Shown here piece after piece: positions 17,440-62,446 of a stretch of 64,000 nucleotides of DNA (its first letter is position 1; each line of letters starts with the position of its first letter). The stretch lies in the NCBI GenBank assembly GCA_963573385.1, contig CAUYLG010005197.1, forward strand, positions 18,315 through 82,314, given 5' to 3'. The notes below the pieces were generated by a model that saw nothing but the letters and a program-made list of their open reading frames with translations, was not told the DNA's origin and searched no databases. This DNA comes from Cacajao melanocephalus (taxonomy: Eukaryota > Chordata > Mammalia > Primates > Pitheciidae). A program made the position numbers and the translations under genes.

Positions 17440-19085
17440 AGTGATTTATATTAACCACTAAATTGATAAGTTATAAGGTTTTCCCTAAGCATTGCTTTAT
17501 CTTCACCACAAAAATTTTCATATATTGTATTTCATTATTACATTTAAAATATTTTCTAATTTTCCTTGTGTTTTTTTTGTGATCTATAGGTTATATAGAT
17601 ATGTTACTAATCTCCAAATACTTAGGGGAAATTTTCAGAAAGCATGTCAATTTTGACTTTTAGAGAACCTGTCAAGATTTTTATGGAGATTGCTAAGATT
17701 TTATTAATCATCGTGATAGAGAACTAACATTGTGAGTTAGTCAATCAATGAATATAATAGAGGTATTTATTAATGTAGGACTTAATTAATTTCACTCAAT
17801 AATGTTTCACGGTTTTCTGTGAGGAGATTCCAAATACTTGAATATTTGTTAGATTTATTCTTACTTTATTTAATAAATTTAAGTGCTAATATAAGTGGTA
17901 TCATTTTTAGAATTTTATTTTTGTTTTGGCATTGCATCTGATGTTCATTTCTTTAAAAAAATTTTTTTTGAGTCATAGTCCCACTTTGTTGCCCAAGCTG
18001 GAGTTCAGTGGCATGATCTCAATTCACTGCAACCTCCACCTCCCAGGTTCAAGTGATTCTTCCAGCCTCACAAGTAGCTGGGATTATAGGTGCCCGCCAC
18101 TATGCCTGGTTAATTTTTGTATTTTTAGTAGAGGCGGGGTTTCACCATGTTGGCCAAGCTGGTCTCAAACTCCTGACCTCAGGTGATCCATCCGCCTTGG
18201 CCTCCCAAAGTGCTGGGATTACAGGTGTGAGCCACTGTGCCTAGCCTATTATTTCTATATATATTTCTTTTCACTTTCTTTGTATCTAATGTTTTCATTT
18301 TTGTAAACATTTTTATTGTTAGACTTTTCTCTGTATATACGTAATTTTCAATTCCCATCAGATCATAACTTTGCCGATCTCCAGAAGTAGTGATGTGGCA
18401 TATTTTTAATCATTCAGTTTAAAATATGTTGTATTTTCTTTTGCGAGTTCTTCTTTGACCAAAGAGTTATTTAGAAGTATGCTTTCTAACTTACAAATAT
18501 TTTGACATTCTACAGGTTTCTTTATTCATATTCTGTGAGGATTTTGCTTGTATGTTTTTTGTTTTTGATTTTCAGCTTAATTCACCATACTCTGAGATCA
18601 TACTTTTATTGCTTTCTTACCCAATTGATGTGTATTCTACCTTGCAAGGTACTTTGTTTTCAGTGTGTGGCCATGTAACTTTAATCAGTGTTAAAAACAG
18701 GGAATTCTTTAAGTCTTCTGTATATGTACCTATTCTTTTCAGTTGCTTTTTAAAAATCACTTGCTGAGAGAAGTGAGTAAAACCCTTCCATGATGATTGG
18801 AGATTTTTCTGTTTCTCTCTTAAGTTCTAATAATTCTGACCATTTACATATATTTGAGTCTAATTTTTTAAAAGATACTACAACTTTGGAATTATTTGAA
18901 AATTTGGAATTATTTGAAATCTGAAATTATTGTATCTTCATGGTAAATGATGAGATACCTCTCTTTTTCTCTAGCAAATCTTTTTGCTTTAAAGTCTACT
19001 TTATCTTATATTAATATTACTATAATGGCTTTCTTTTGGTTAGTGGCTAAATGGTCTATCTTTTCTCATCCCCTACTTTCAAACT
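17440..19085 (-). mobile_element. Old L1 (L1M-type) antisense fragments, interrupted by an Alu
   Basis: Antisense ORF2 text occurs twice: ATAGGTTATATAGATATG near 17586 and TTCTTTGACCAAAGAGTTATTTAG near 18452, with AATTCACCATACTCTGAGATCATAC typical of the family. Probably two joined or rearranged pieces. Confidence 0.65.
17962..18246 (-). mobile_element. Alu inserted in L1M
   Basis: Antisense Alu beginning TTTTTTTTGAGTCATAGTC and ending GTGCCTAGCC. Confidence 0.95.
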
Positions 19086-20159
19086 TCCTAGATTCTTGTT
19101 TTTAATGGGTGTTTCCTTCAACAGCACATATGGAAATTATCTTTAACACTTTTGCATGGTTACTTTAGAATTTCATGTATCCTGACATATCAAAGTCTAA
19201 ATAATTACTTTTACTAATTTCCAGACAAACGTTGATAAACTTGTGACTTCAGTCTCACACGAGTCTCACTTTTCCTAAAACAATTAGTCTCGACCTGAGA
19301 GGTAACCCTAGTCCACAGTTCTTAAGATTTGGTGAAATTACCTGTTGACATGATGGGCCATAAAACTTGCTTTTGGAGGGTGATCATGACTCTGCTTCTA
19401 TGGAGCTGGATAAGCTCCCCGTGTGTTAATTCATAGCTAAAACATAAATGCTCACCAGCTTTATACAGAATTGGCCAGCCGGAGTTCATAAAACAGATGA
19501 TACAGTTCATACCCCTCATTTATCATCAGAATATGGATGTACCTATTAAAGGTCAACTCTTTGCCTTTCTTGATCTCACAACCACAGAAAGAAAAAATTG
19601 AAACATTTCTAAATGTAAGCCACATTAGAATAGGTATAAAACTAGAATAGAAACGTCTACTTCTGGAAATAAAATGGGATTCTCTAAATGGCTACCTACA
19701 CAATGAAAGTAAATCAAGGATAAATTATGACAGACCTATTCCATGTAGTGATGTGCTTCTCCAAAAGTAAGCGAAATTCCCAAGGGTGAACGCTGAAGGA
19801 CAAGAGCTGGTCTGCCAAGCAGTTACCTTGGAGAAACGGAAGACTATGCATCGGAGCCAAGGAAAGTGGGGACCCACCCGGATATTTCCACACTGAATCA
19901 GGACCTGTAAACTCCTGCAATCGCAGGGAAGGGGAGGGCCGGCTGAAAAGCTGCTTTCCAGAGAAGGGAAGGTTTCAGGGAACTCGTTTCTGCTGTGGCT
20001 TCTGAAGAAAAGAAGAAAAAGGAGGAAAAAAAGAGGAGAAGAGGAGGAGGAAGAGAGTCTCTTATGAATATGTGAGGCTGTAGAACTGTCTTGAAGTTTT
20101 GAAATCAACTTTATAATGACCTCTTGGTCAGAAAAAATCCAAAACAACCACAAAAAATT
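19086..20159. other. Intergenic sequence with a purine tract
   Basis: No gene supported. The 142-codon minus-strand ORF at 19725-20153 is driven by the purine tract (Ser/Phe runs). Confidence 0.5.
20004..20057 (+). repeat. Homopurine (GAA/GGA) tract
   Basis: 54 bp of uninterrupted A and G (GAAGAAAAGAAG ... GAGGAGGAGGAAGAGAG). A candidate for triplex DNA. Confidence 0.85.
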
Positions 20160-20475
20160 AGATTAAAGTAAATCCACGTTGGTAAATCCAACACAAGTAG
20201 AAGAAAAGTGGAAATCCTCATGGAAGAGAAGTAGTCACAATTACAGCCTGCAGAATTTACACACACACATTACCCAACACCAAGTGAATGAGACATCATC
20301 ACAGCAACAGTCAATGGGAGAAACAAATTAGACGCACAAAGACTTCAGGTCCTGGAATATTCAGACATTGATATAAAATGGCCATGCTGGCATTACCATA
20401 TATTTTAAATACTATATATATATATATAAAATGTATACATAAATTCTTATATTTAAAATATATATAAACGTTAGA
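20160..20475 (+). mobile_element. Probable L1M sense fragment with TA tract
   Basis: GGTCCTGGAATATTCAGACATTGATATAAAATGG resembles the old L1 5'/ORF1-proximal text in pieces. A (TA)n lies at about 20411-20430. Low certainty. Confidence 0.35.
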
Positions 20476-21637
<1,162 letters not shown>

Positions 21638-21904
21638 TATTTTTTTATTTTTATTTTTTGAGATGGAGTCTTGCTTTGTCACCCAGGTTGGAGTGCAGTG
21701 GCATGATCTTGGCTCACTGCAACCGCCACCTCCTGGGTTCAAGGGATTCTCATGCCACAGCCAGCTACTCGGGAGGCTGAGGCAGGAGAACTGCATGAAC
21801 ACGGGAGGCGGAGGTTGCAGTGAGCCGAGATCGTGCCACTGCACTCCAGCCTGGCGCCTGGCAACTGAGCAAGACTCTGTCTCCAAAAAAAAAAAAAAAA
21901 AAAA
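21638..21904. repeat. Inverted Alu half-elements forming a foldback (hairpin)
   Basis: The left arm (21660-21762) is an antisense Alu right-arm segment and the right arm (21775-21882) is the same segment in sense orientation. A 12-nt loop (AGCTACTCGGGA) separates them. Arms match with few mismatches and a small CGCCTGG insertion near the right end. T-rich left end and A-rich right end are the two Alu tails. Confidence 0.93.
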
Positions 21905-22625
21905 GATACCACTTTACTCCTGCAAGAATAGCCATTATTAAAAAGACAGAAAACAATAGATGTTGGCATGAATGTGATGAAAAGGGAATGCTTATACATT
22001 GTTGGTGGGAATGTGAATTAGTACAACCTCTATGGGAAAAAGTACAGAGGTTTCTCCAAGAACTAAAAGTAGATCTACTATTCAGCCCAGCAATCCCATA
22101 CTGTGTATCTACCCAAAGGAAAAGAACTCGCTAAATCAAAAAGACCTGTACATGTATGTTTATCACAGCACAATTCATAATTGCAAACATAAGGAATCAA
22201 CCTCAGTGCCCATCAACTCATGTGGATAAAGAAAATCTGGTGCATATATACACTGTGGAATACCTGTTTTTCCATAAAAAAGGATAAGATAACATCGTTT
22301 GCAGCAGCTTGGATGGAACTGGGAAGCCATTATGCTAAGTAAATAACTCAGGAACAAATAACCAAATACTGCATGTTCTCACTGAGAAGTAGGAGCTAAT
22401 CTGTGGGTATGTAGGGACATGTAGAGTAATGGATACTGGAGACTCAGAAGGGAGAAGGACGGGAGGGAGGCGAAAAATTACCTGTCGGATGAAAAATTAC
22501 CTTTGTGCACAATGTACACTATTTGGATGACAGATGCACTAGAAGCCACGACTTCACAGCTATACAATTCATCCATGTATCCAAAAACCACTTGTGTCCT
22601 TAAATCTATTGAAATTTTTTTAAAA
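21905..22625 (+). mobile_element. L1 3' end (ORF2 C-terminus and 3' UTR)
   Basis: Sense text of the L1 3' end: TTGTTGGTGGGAATGTGAA, GCAATCCCATACTG, GCAGCAGCTTGGATGGAACTG, TGCATGTTCTCACTGAGAAG. A short GATGAAAAATTACCT duplication lies near 22470-22505. Confidence 0.9.
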
Positions 22626-23144
<519 letters not shown>

Positions 23145-23458
23145 TAGGCTATGATACGTTAAAGATGCCTGCTGTAAACCCCAGAGCCATCACAAAATAA
23201 AATGAAACATGGTAAAATAGAAATATGATAAATAAAACTCTAATGAACATAAAATAGATATAATGAAATTAGAAAAAATTTAATAATATTTTAAAAGCCC
23301 CATTTGCCTCTATTTTCCTGGTTACAGAAGGGAGGCAAAGTGTGAAAAAGAACAGATCATGTTCCTTTAAGAACCCTGTCAGGTGTCAGTGGAACGGAGG
23401 TATGCAGGAGGGTGGGAATGGGTGCCCAGTGTTGGGAAAGCTGTGAAGGTATCTTATC
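23145..23458. other. Spacer, nothing identified
   Basis: AT-rich to about 23300, then mixed. No coding signal. Confidence 0.5.
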
Positions 23459-23774
23459 TTTATTATTATTATTTTTTGAGATGGAGTTTTGCTCTTGTTA
23501 CCCAGGCTGGAGTGCAGTGGCGTGATCTTGGCTCACCGCAACCCCCGCCTCCTGGGTTCAAGCATTCTCCTGCCTCAGCCTCCCAAGGAGCTGGGACTAC
23601 AGGCACGCGCCACCACGCCCAGCTAATTTTTTTGTATTTCTCGTAGAGACAGGGTTTCACTATGTTGACCAGGATGGTCTCGATCTCTTGACCTCATGAT
23701 CCACCTGCCTCGGCCTCCCAAAGTGCTGGGATTACAGGCGTGAGCCGCTGCACCCGGCCTTTTTTTTTTTTTTT
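23459..23774 (-). mobile_element. Full-length young-looking Alu
   Basis: (TTA)n/T-run start, low-divergence antisense body with many intact CpGs (GGCACGCGCCACCACGCCC, AGGCGTGAGCCGCTGCACCC), then a second T-run to 23774. Confidence 0.95.
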
Positions 23775-24120
23775 AATGCAGAAATGTAGATCTGTTCACT
23801 CATCCATTCATTGATGTAAAATCTGCTTTCTAAGGTGTTCAGCTTGCTGGCTGATATGTGTGTACTTCACCATCACACTCATTTGCATTCCCATCACCTC
23901 AGAGCTGCCCTCTTGTGTGTGTGACATGAGAACATGTAAGATCTACCCTCTCAGTAAGTGTCAAGTGTACATCGCAGTGTTGTTAGCTATAGTCACGGTG
24001 TCGTACGGTGGATCTCCAGAATTTATTCATCTTGCATAACTGAAATTTCGTACACTTTGACCAACATCTCCCCATCTCTGTTTCCCCCAGGCCCTGGCAA
24101 CCGCGATGCCCAGTAATCCC
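23775..24120 (-). mobile_element. L1M 3' UTR-like fragment
   Basis: GTTAGCTATAGTCACGGTG, CCAGAATTTATTCATCTTGC and GACCAACATCTCCCCATC match an old L1 3' UTR in antisense. Confidence 0.6.
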
Positions 24121-24179
24121 CTTTCTGTGGATATAGCCAAGGGAATAAAATCAATATCTGGAAGAGGTATCTGAGCTGT

Positions 24180-24264
24180 CAGGTTCATTTTGCCATTTTT
24201 TACAATAGCCAAATAACGGGAACAAGCTGAATGTCTGCCAAAGTGTAAACGAATAAACCGTGAG

Positions 24265-24295
<31 letters not shown>

Positions 24296-24560
24296 TACAC
24301 ACACCCCACACACACATATACACACACACATACACACACATACACACATTACACATATACACATATACACACACACATGTATACGCACATACATACATAC
24401 ATACACAGCAGAATATTATTTAGTCCTAACAAAGAAGGAAAACCTGCCATTCTTGATCACATGGATGAACCTGGAGAACATGCTTGGTGAAATGCCAAGC
24501 ACAGAAAGATAAATAAAACATGCTCCCACTTATACGATAGCACTGTGTTCATGTCTCGGC
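24180..24560 (+). mobile_element. L1 3' ORF2 fragment interrupted by a CA repeat
   Basis: ACAATAGCCAAATAACGGGA before and CAGAATATTATTTAGTCC and ACATGGATGAACCTGGAGAAC after the repeat are sense L1 text. Confidence 0.7.
24265..24408. repeat. Compound (CA)n / (CATA)n microsatellite
   Basis: About 144 bp of CA with TA interruptions, ending in (CATA)n. Likely polymorphic. Published CA markers map between GABRB3 and GABRA5; identity with one of them is not established here. Confidence 0.92.
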
Positions 24561-26039
24561 CACATCTACCACATCCAACACTCAAACGCAGCCACTGCCT
24601 CAGTCCCTGCCCCTGACCGGGGTACAGGGTGGTGCTCTCTGGGAACGTGTTACACTCATGGCCCAGCTTCCCCACCTTCAGCTATTTTAGGCTCTCACGC
24701 TGGAAATGAAATTCTTATCAAGACTGGTCCAAGGCCGAGGTTGTGTGGAACTAGGGTGCCCTCTACTGTCTTCCACAAAGATCATGACTTTGCTTTATTA
24801 CATTCAATAGAGAGAAAATGCTCATGGAACAAATGGGAATTAAGGGATAGCCTACTATTTCTCAGCACAAATATAGAATTCCATAGCAAAACAAAAATCA
24901 TTGAAATGGTAATAAGTACTCTTCTAGCAATGTGAGTTTCTGTAAGATCCTGATAGGTCTTAGGATGTCACTGTCCCCTCAGGGCAGTGAGGCTATGTTA
25001 TGTTACATAAACACTAGGAGGAGAGAGAGTGGCATACCATTTCATCACAGGGAGGAGAAAAGAATTTAAGCAACATGCTTAAATACAATGTTAAAGAATG
25101 GCTCTAGCTTAAGATCACTTTTATATATTCAGTAATATGTGTCGTGTGGATATAAAACTGATAGCAAGTGTACCAAGAAAAGATGGGAGTTTTAAACATA
25201 ATCCATCAAAAGAACATATTCACTTACACCTGATGTCTTTCATTATTAAGAATTAATGTCTATAATCCTCACTAATACAAAAGTCATCCCTTGTTTACAT
25301 ACATTTTCTTTTTTTGCAGACATACACTGAATAACTTTGTGTGACAAGCTGTTAAGTTTTAAATTTCCCAATTCTTCCAACTCTCTGATTTGCCTTATGC
25401 TGTTTAATCCCCAGAGAAGAGCAGTTGTCACTGGTATTTCTAAGTCTAGAATTCCAGCACCTAATAGGTGAAAATTATACTAAACACATCATAAAAGCAC
25501 GTTGTTAACTTTTAAAAAATTAATGACTGCCAAGGAATTTCACCTTAGTGGTACATCTTTTGAGAAATCAGAAAATGAAGAAATGCATGTGTTCAATGCT
25601 CTATTTTAGAATTAGAAAATTCTTTCAAATGAGCATCTCATTTCATTCATATTGTGTGAAGAACCACTGGAAACAGTTACTTAATAGTGTGGCTAAATGC
25701 AGAGTCAGAGTAACACTTCCTGTATATTTGCACATTTATGTATATTTGTGTCCTGTTCCTGGAATAGATTTACAATTTTTCTTTTGCAGAAATTTTCAGC
25801 ATTTCTGGAATGTGCAGAAGTACTAGTAGGTAACTTAGATTTGGAACATACTGTATTAGATATAATTGGAAAAGAGGCTTCCTACACTAGAAGGCCAACC
25901 ATCTTTCCTGGAGGAGAGTTAGGCATTTGCCTTCTTTTTACAATCATTCTGTGAAGAGAGACTATGCACAATGCAGTTTCACAAAAGGCACGGGACAATG
26001 GTGTAAATAAACTTCCCCATCACGTTCTGGGTGGCTTTC
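24561..26039. other. Intergenic sequence upstream of the CpG island, no gene
   Basis: Unique-looking AT-rich DNA without Alus for 1.5 kb before the island. Short ORFs only. It could hold upstream regulatory elements, but I see no specific motif to name. Confidence 0.5.
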
Positions 26040-26523
26040 CTTTAGTTTGGAACGTTTTGCACTGGGCGTTACAGCCGAGAGCCCCCCACCTCCGGAGGAA
26101 ACCAGGCCCTGCAGCCCGAGACCACGGGCTGTGGCGCTTTGGCCTCACCTTGCTCGCGTTGTCTGAAAGGACCCTGGTGCCGCGCGGTTGTCCTGAATGC
26201 CACCCTCCGCTCCCAGGAACTGCACCGCCCGGACGGACGGGACACCAGCCTCAGGACCTTAGTGAGACCCCACGCGCGTGGCTTCTGAGGCTCGGAAGCC
26301 CTGCTGGGGAGGTCCCGGCCCGTCGCCCCAGGCCTCCTGGCCCTTCCTTCCCCGTGGCCACCGCGGCCCGTGGTCAGGAAATGGAACTTGAGAAAAGCCC
26401 CAGACAGCGCGTTGGGCAAGGACTTCGCTCTGACCGAGTCCACGGTGACCCTGGCTCATGCGCTCCTGTCCGAGTGGGACGAAAGGGTGTGCACAGGCCC
26501 GTTTCTCTCAGAAGCGCCCGGGG

Positions 26524-26552
26524 ACACACGCGCGCGCGCACGCGCGCGCGCA
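26524..26552. repeat. Alternating CA/CG purine-pyrimidine tract inside the promoter island
   Basis: A 29-bp run of strictly alternating (AC)/(CG) dinucleotides, mostly CpG. This is the classic composition for left-handed Z-DNA under negative supercoiling. It lies about 350 bp upstream of the candidate first-exon donor. Confidence 0.85.
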
Positions 26553-26831
26553 GGAGTGCCGTGGAGCTCCGGGAGGACCCAGGCCCGGGCAGGGAGGCGC
26601 GGGGCCGGCGCCAGGGAGTAGAGCTCTGGGAGCCCCGGCCGGTGCCACGCGCGGCTGACGCCGCCCGCCCAGCCCTGCCCTACCACGGGCGGCGGTGACC
26701 GCGGGCGGCGCCGGAGACGCTGCTGGGGCCCTGAGAAAACTTCGGACGCGCAGGGCCTCTCCCCGCGCAGGCCGAGCCGCGCGCCCTGCGCCCTCCCCTC
26801 CCCCTCCGCCGAGCCGGGACTCGTTTGCTGA

Positions 26832-26907
26832 GCGTCTGGCGGCCTCTACCGGAGCCTCCGCAGAGGGTCGGTCTCCAGCCGGAGACGACATGTGGCGCTC
26901 GGGCGAG
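26832..26907 (+). other. GABRA5: Candidate GABRA5 exon 1, 3' end and splice donor (non-coding)
   Basis: The sequence GGGCGAG|GTGAGAGC gives a strong donor with GT at 26908-26909, the best one I see in the CpG island upstream of the exon 2 acceptor. The 5' boundary is unknown; the start given here is only a lower bound. Joined to exon 2 it would create a 17-codon upstream ORF that starts at the ATG at 26890 and stops within exon 2. Other first exons in the island are possible. This is inference from the splice motif alone. Confidence 0.45.
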
Positions 26908-28050
26908 GTGAGAGCGGGCGCGAGTGCGCCGGGCGCTGGGGGCTCTGCGGCGGGCGGCGCGCGGCCCCGGGCGCGGCGGGAGCGGAGCTGCAGGGCGGCG
27001 GCGGGAGCGCGGGGCGCCGGAGCCGCTCCGCCCGGGGCGCCGGGAAGTTGGCGCGAGCAGCATGGGGCGGTGACGCCGCACGGGCCTGGCGAGAGCGGGC
27101 GGCGGCGGCGGCGGAGGATGCGCCCTCACCGACGGCTCCTCCCGGGCCGGGGCCGCGGGGTAGGAGGACGCGGCGGGGAGAGGACCGGCGGCCCCGGCTC
27201 GGCCCGCACCCTCCCCTCGGGGCGCGCGGGCAGCGGGCTGCGTGGTCGCGGAGGGCGGTGCGGGGCCGGCGGGGCGCGCGGCCAGGCCGGGGCGCAAACT
27301 TTCCCCCGGCGACTGCGGGGCTGAAGCGGGCGCGGGAGGCGCGAGGTCCGGGCGGCTCAGCCCTGCGGGACGGGGCACCGGGGCGCAGTGTCGGTTGCGG
27401 GGTGGGGGACACCCGCGGCCGCCGTCTCGAGAGCCGGAGGGGCGAGGTCGCCCCCCTGCAAGGCCAGCGTCAGCCCCGGGGCTCTGAGGCACGCGGCGTC
27501 TCGGCGCTGCTCGCACGGTGGATTCGGACCCCGCGGGGGTGTCGCGCGCGTGTCGCGCGGGCTGCTTGAGGCCAGGGGACTCGGAGCCGCCGCTGCACCG
27601 CGCTCTCCCAGCCCAGGAGGAAGGCGCTGCCCGGCGGAGCGCTCGGCTGGGACCCGGGGCGGGAACCGGGAAGGTCTGCGAGAGCCGGGAGCGAGCCGGG
27701 GAGGGCTCGGAGCGGGAGATCCTCTGCGCGCCGCTGCGGACCGGGCGGGTGGAGACCGCAGGTGCCCAGGCGGCCCAGGCTGCGGCCCCGCAGTGCAGCC
27801 CCCGCGCCCACCTGCCCTGGCGCAACCGCCCTGGCGAGCCACGGTGGGAGTCGGGGGGGTCGCGGGAGCGCAGCCTTTCCTGGGGGGCCCTGGCTCCGGG
27901 CTGAGGGGCGGCGGGAGGCGCCGCCCGGGTTTCCCGCATGCAGCGCCGCGTGCTCGCCGCCTGGCTCTGGCCCGGGTCCCGCGACGAGCCCCAGGACGTG
28001 CCCAGGCGACCACCGCATGGACCCTGTCCTTTTTGGCAGGAGTCACCGAG

Positions 28051-28445
28051 GGCCTTCGCTTCCGAGGTGGAAGTACCTGTTGTGTCTCCCGATTCCAGAG
28101 TTTGCGGGGGATGGGGGTGGGGGGGCTTCTTGGGAAAATGCTTCTTTGGGAAGCATTCCGTTCGGATGCTGAGAGCACCTATTTCGTTATGCGCATATTG
28201 CGAAATGTGTGTTTTCACTAAGGTTGGTCGCTGAGCCCAGGGACAATGTCTGCCTGGATCTCAAATGCATTGATGAGGGTGCAGCATGGAGCCGAGAGAC
28301 TCGCACAGAGGCAGTGGTTAAGTTGTGCAGTCGCGGGGACCCAATGCCGGCAAAGTAGCCACACTGTCATAGGCGGTCGTTATAGTATCGTGATCCTGCA
28401 GAAAACCTGTTTCTTAAATGTGCTTTTTCCTACTTCTTTCCTCAG
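28051..28445 (+). other. GABRA5: Transition from CpG island to exon 2, intronic
   Basis: Sequence between the island and the exon 2 acceptor. Mixed GC; no further exon recognised. Confidence 0.5.
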
Positions 28446-28505
28446 TGCCTTGCAGAGCGAGGAGTAGCTTGCTGGCTTTGAACGCGTGGCAGATATTTCA
28501 GAAAG
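28446..28505 (+). other. GABRA5: GABRA5 5' UTR exon 2
   Basis: A pyrimidine-rich acceptor (TTCTTTCCTCAG at 28434-28445) and a donor AAAG|GTAAAA at 28506 bound a 60-nt exon. It has no start codon in frame with the main ORF. The intron to exon 3 is only 386 nt. Untranslated leader exons just ahead of the signal-peptide exon are typical of GABA-A alpha genes. Confidence 0.75.
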
Positions 28506-28842
28506 GTAAAATTATTACACTTGCGGATTTGACAGATACAAAATACAGTTGCTCAGATAACTAATGCATTTATTTTTAAAATTGGACTAATCGTTTATTT
28601 GGTAACATACTAAAAAACAAAACAGTAATTGAGACATAGAAAACAATAAATTAGGATGATTCTGCACCCTGAGTAGAAGTAAAAATAAGCCTCTTCTTGA
28701 TACTTACTTTTATGCTCCAACTTACTGCCCAGTGAGGGTGGTGGAAAATACCTGGTGTGCTGCTGTGCTGGGAAAGGACCGCCGGGCTCCTTTCTTTGTA
28801 AATTGTCGTGATAGCAGTGTGATTTGATTCCAGGAACTCTGA

Positions 28843-60702
<31,860 letters not shown>

Positions 60703-61324
60703 GTAAGTTATTTTCACAAGTAAGATCCTTGGACATATACTTTGGGGATCAATTCCACATTTATTCAGAAAAATTTAGGCTCTGCATATACACAGGCACA
60801 ATAGGATGCAGTCTGTTTAAGAAGGCTGGAGAGTGTTTTGTTCTCCCCAGAATAGCTTTCTTGTTTGTAAAACGGGGTCATTAACGCCTGCCATACATCA
60901 CAGATGAGGATAAACTATGACACTGCCAGTGGCATTACTGAACAATCTGGAATGTGCCCCTCTGGGGATGTTTCTCCTCAGGTCACCCCGGGGCAGTTCT
61001 TTTTTGCTTTTGCATCTTAGATTACAGGTCACCTCCTCAAAGGGACTCCCAATTTCCAGTACTCAGCCAGTCACATTTGTTATTATCCTGTAATTATTGC
61101 TGTGTTGTCACTTCTTATAGAATGTTCTGTAAGAGCAACAGTGTATCTGTCATGTTCATAGTCAGTGCTTACCCAGAACACTCAGCATCTTAGGAAATAA
61201 GTGTTGCTTGAACAAATAAACAGATTATTCGTATCACAATGCTGTAGGTATACACTTATCCAATTCTAATAGGAATTCCTGGATTCCAGTCATTTCAGAC
61301 GGAGGAACTGACAGTTGAGACAGT

Positions 61325-61450
61325 TGAAAAGTTCTGTGTCTTACTGGAAAATGTAATCCATTTTCTTTACTGTGACAATTAGAATGTTTAAAATATTCCT
61401 GGAATATTTATTTCTCCAAGTATTAAATTTTGTTATACTTACTGTTTCAG
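61325..61450 (+). repeat. Local duplication, copy A
   Basis: TGAAAAGTTCTGTGTCTTAC ... TTACTGTTTCAG. Copy B begins at 61981. Confidence 0.92.
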
Positions 61451-61564
61451 CATCATCCCCACATGTGAGATATTTGGAGTAGACTTGAAACTGATCTAAT
61501 TTCCATCTTTCTTTTTACTGTTCACTTGTGCACATGCTATGTGAAGTTTTCACTTTTGAAAGCA

Positions 61565-61770
61565 GAATGTCCTCATTGAGACGAAGCGTGAAAACTATGT
61601 GGGTTTGAATCCAGGCTATCCCACTCCCCTGCTGAGTAACTGTGGGCAAGTTAATTAGACTCTCTGAGCCTCTTTCTTCATTTGTAAAATAGATGAGAGC
61701 TGTTGTGATATGTTTGAAACTGGCAGAGTAACACCAGTTAAAGTGTTCAGTAAATGCCCATCATCATCAT
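61565..61770 (+). repeat. MIR, nearly full length
   Basis: GTGGGTTTGAATCCAGGC, TGAGTAACTGTGGGCAAGTT, CTCTCTGAGCCTCTTTCTTC, ATTTGTAAAATAGATGAGAG: sense MIR with core. Confidence 0.85.
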
Positions 61771-61980
61771 CATCACTATGAAAGTTCATCATATTTCTAG
61801 CTTCTTGACAGGATGCGTGTCTTATTACTATAAATCATCTCTCTTTGACCCATTTAATGCCTATAGAACTAAATGTTGCCTAATATCAATATTGCCACAC
61901 CAGTTTCTTCTTTAATTATTGCCTGAGATACCTTTTTATACCTTTTTTTTTCTGTTTCTTGTTTCATTATATACCCAAAT

Positions 61981-62415
<435 letters not shown>

Positions 62416-62446
62416 TACTTTTCCTCTTAAAAAAAAAAAAAAAAAA

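Larger units (their letters stand above)
26040..28050 (+). promoter_or_regulatory. GABRA5: CpG island: GABRA5 promoter and first-exon region
   Basis: About 2 kb of very GC-rich, CpG-dense sequence sits in otherwise CpG-poor DNA and stops 400 bp before exon 2. I see no TATA box near a plausible start. Several GC boxes are present, for example GGGGCGGG at 27656-27663, which fits a TATA-less broad promoter. Published work on human GABRA5 describes alternative non-coding first exons (from memory). Several may lie here, but only one strong donor could be placed by eye (26907/26908). GABRB3 is head-to-head with GABRA5 in the known locus but tens of kb further away, so this island is not a shared core promoter. 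Long ORFs on both strands here reflect GC content, not genes. Confidence 0.85.

Noticed and set aside
24027..24490. Cys/Val/Tyr-rich ORFs on the minus strand and His/Thr-rich ORFs on the plus strand
   Set aside because: Translations of a CA microsatellite.
26680..28218. 512-codon minus-strand ORF and several 200+ codon ORFs on both strands of the CpG island
   Set aside because: Stop codons are rare in very GC-rich DNA. The translations are Arg/Pro/Gly/Ala-rich in every frame with no domain, and they overlap each other.
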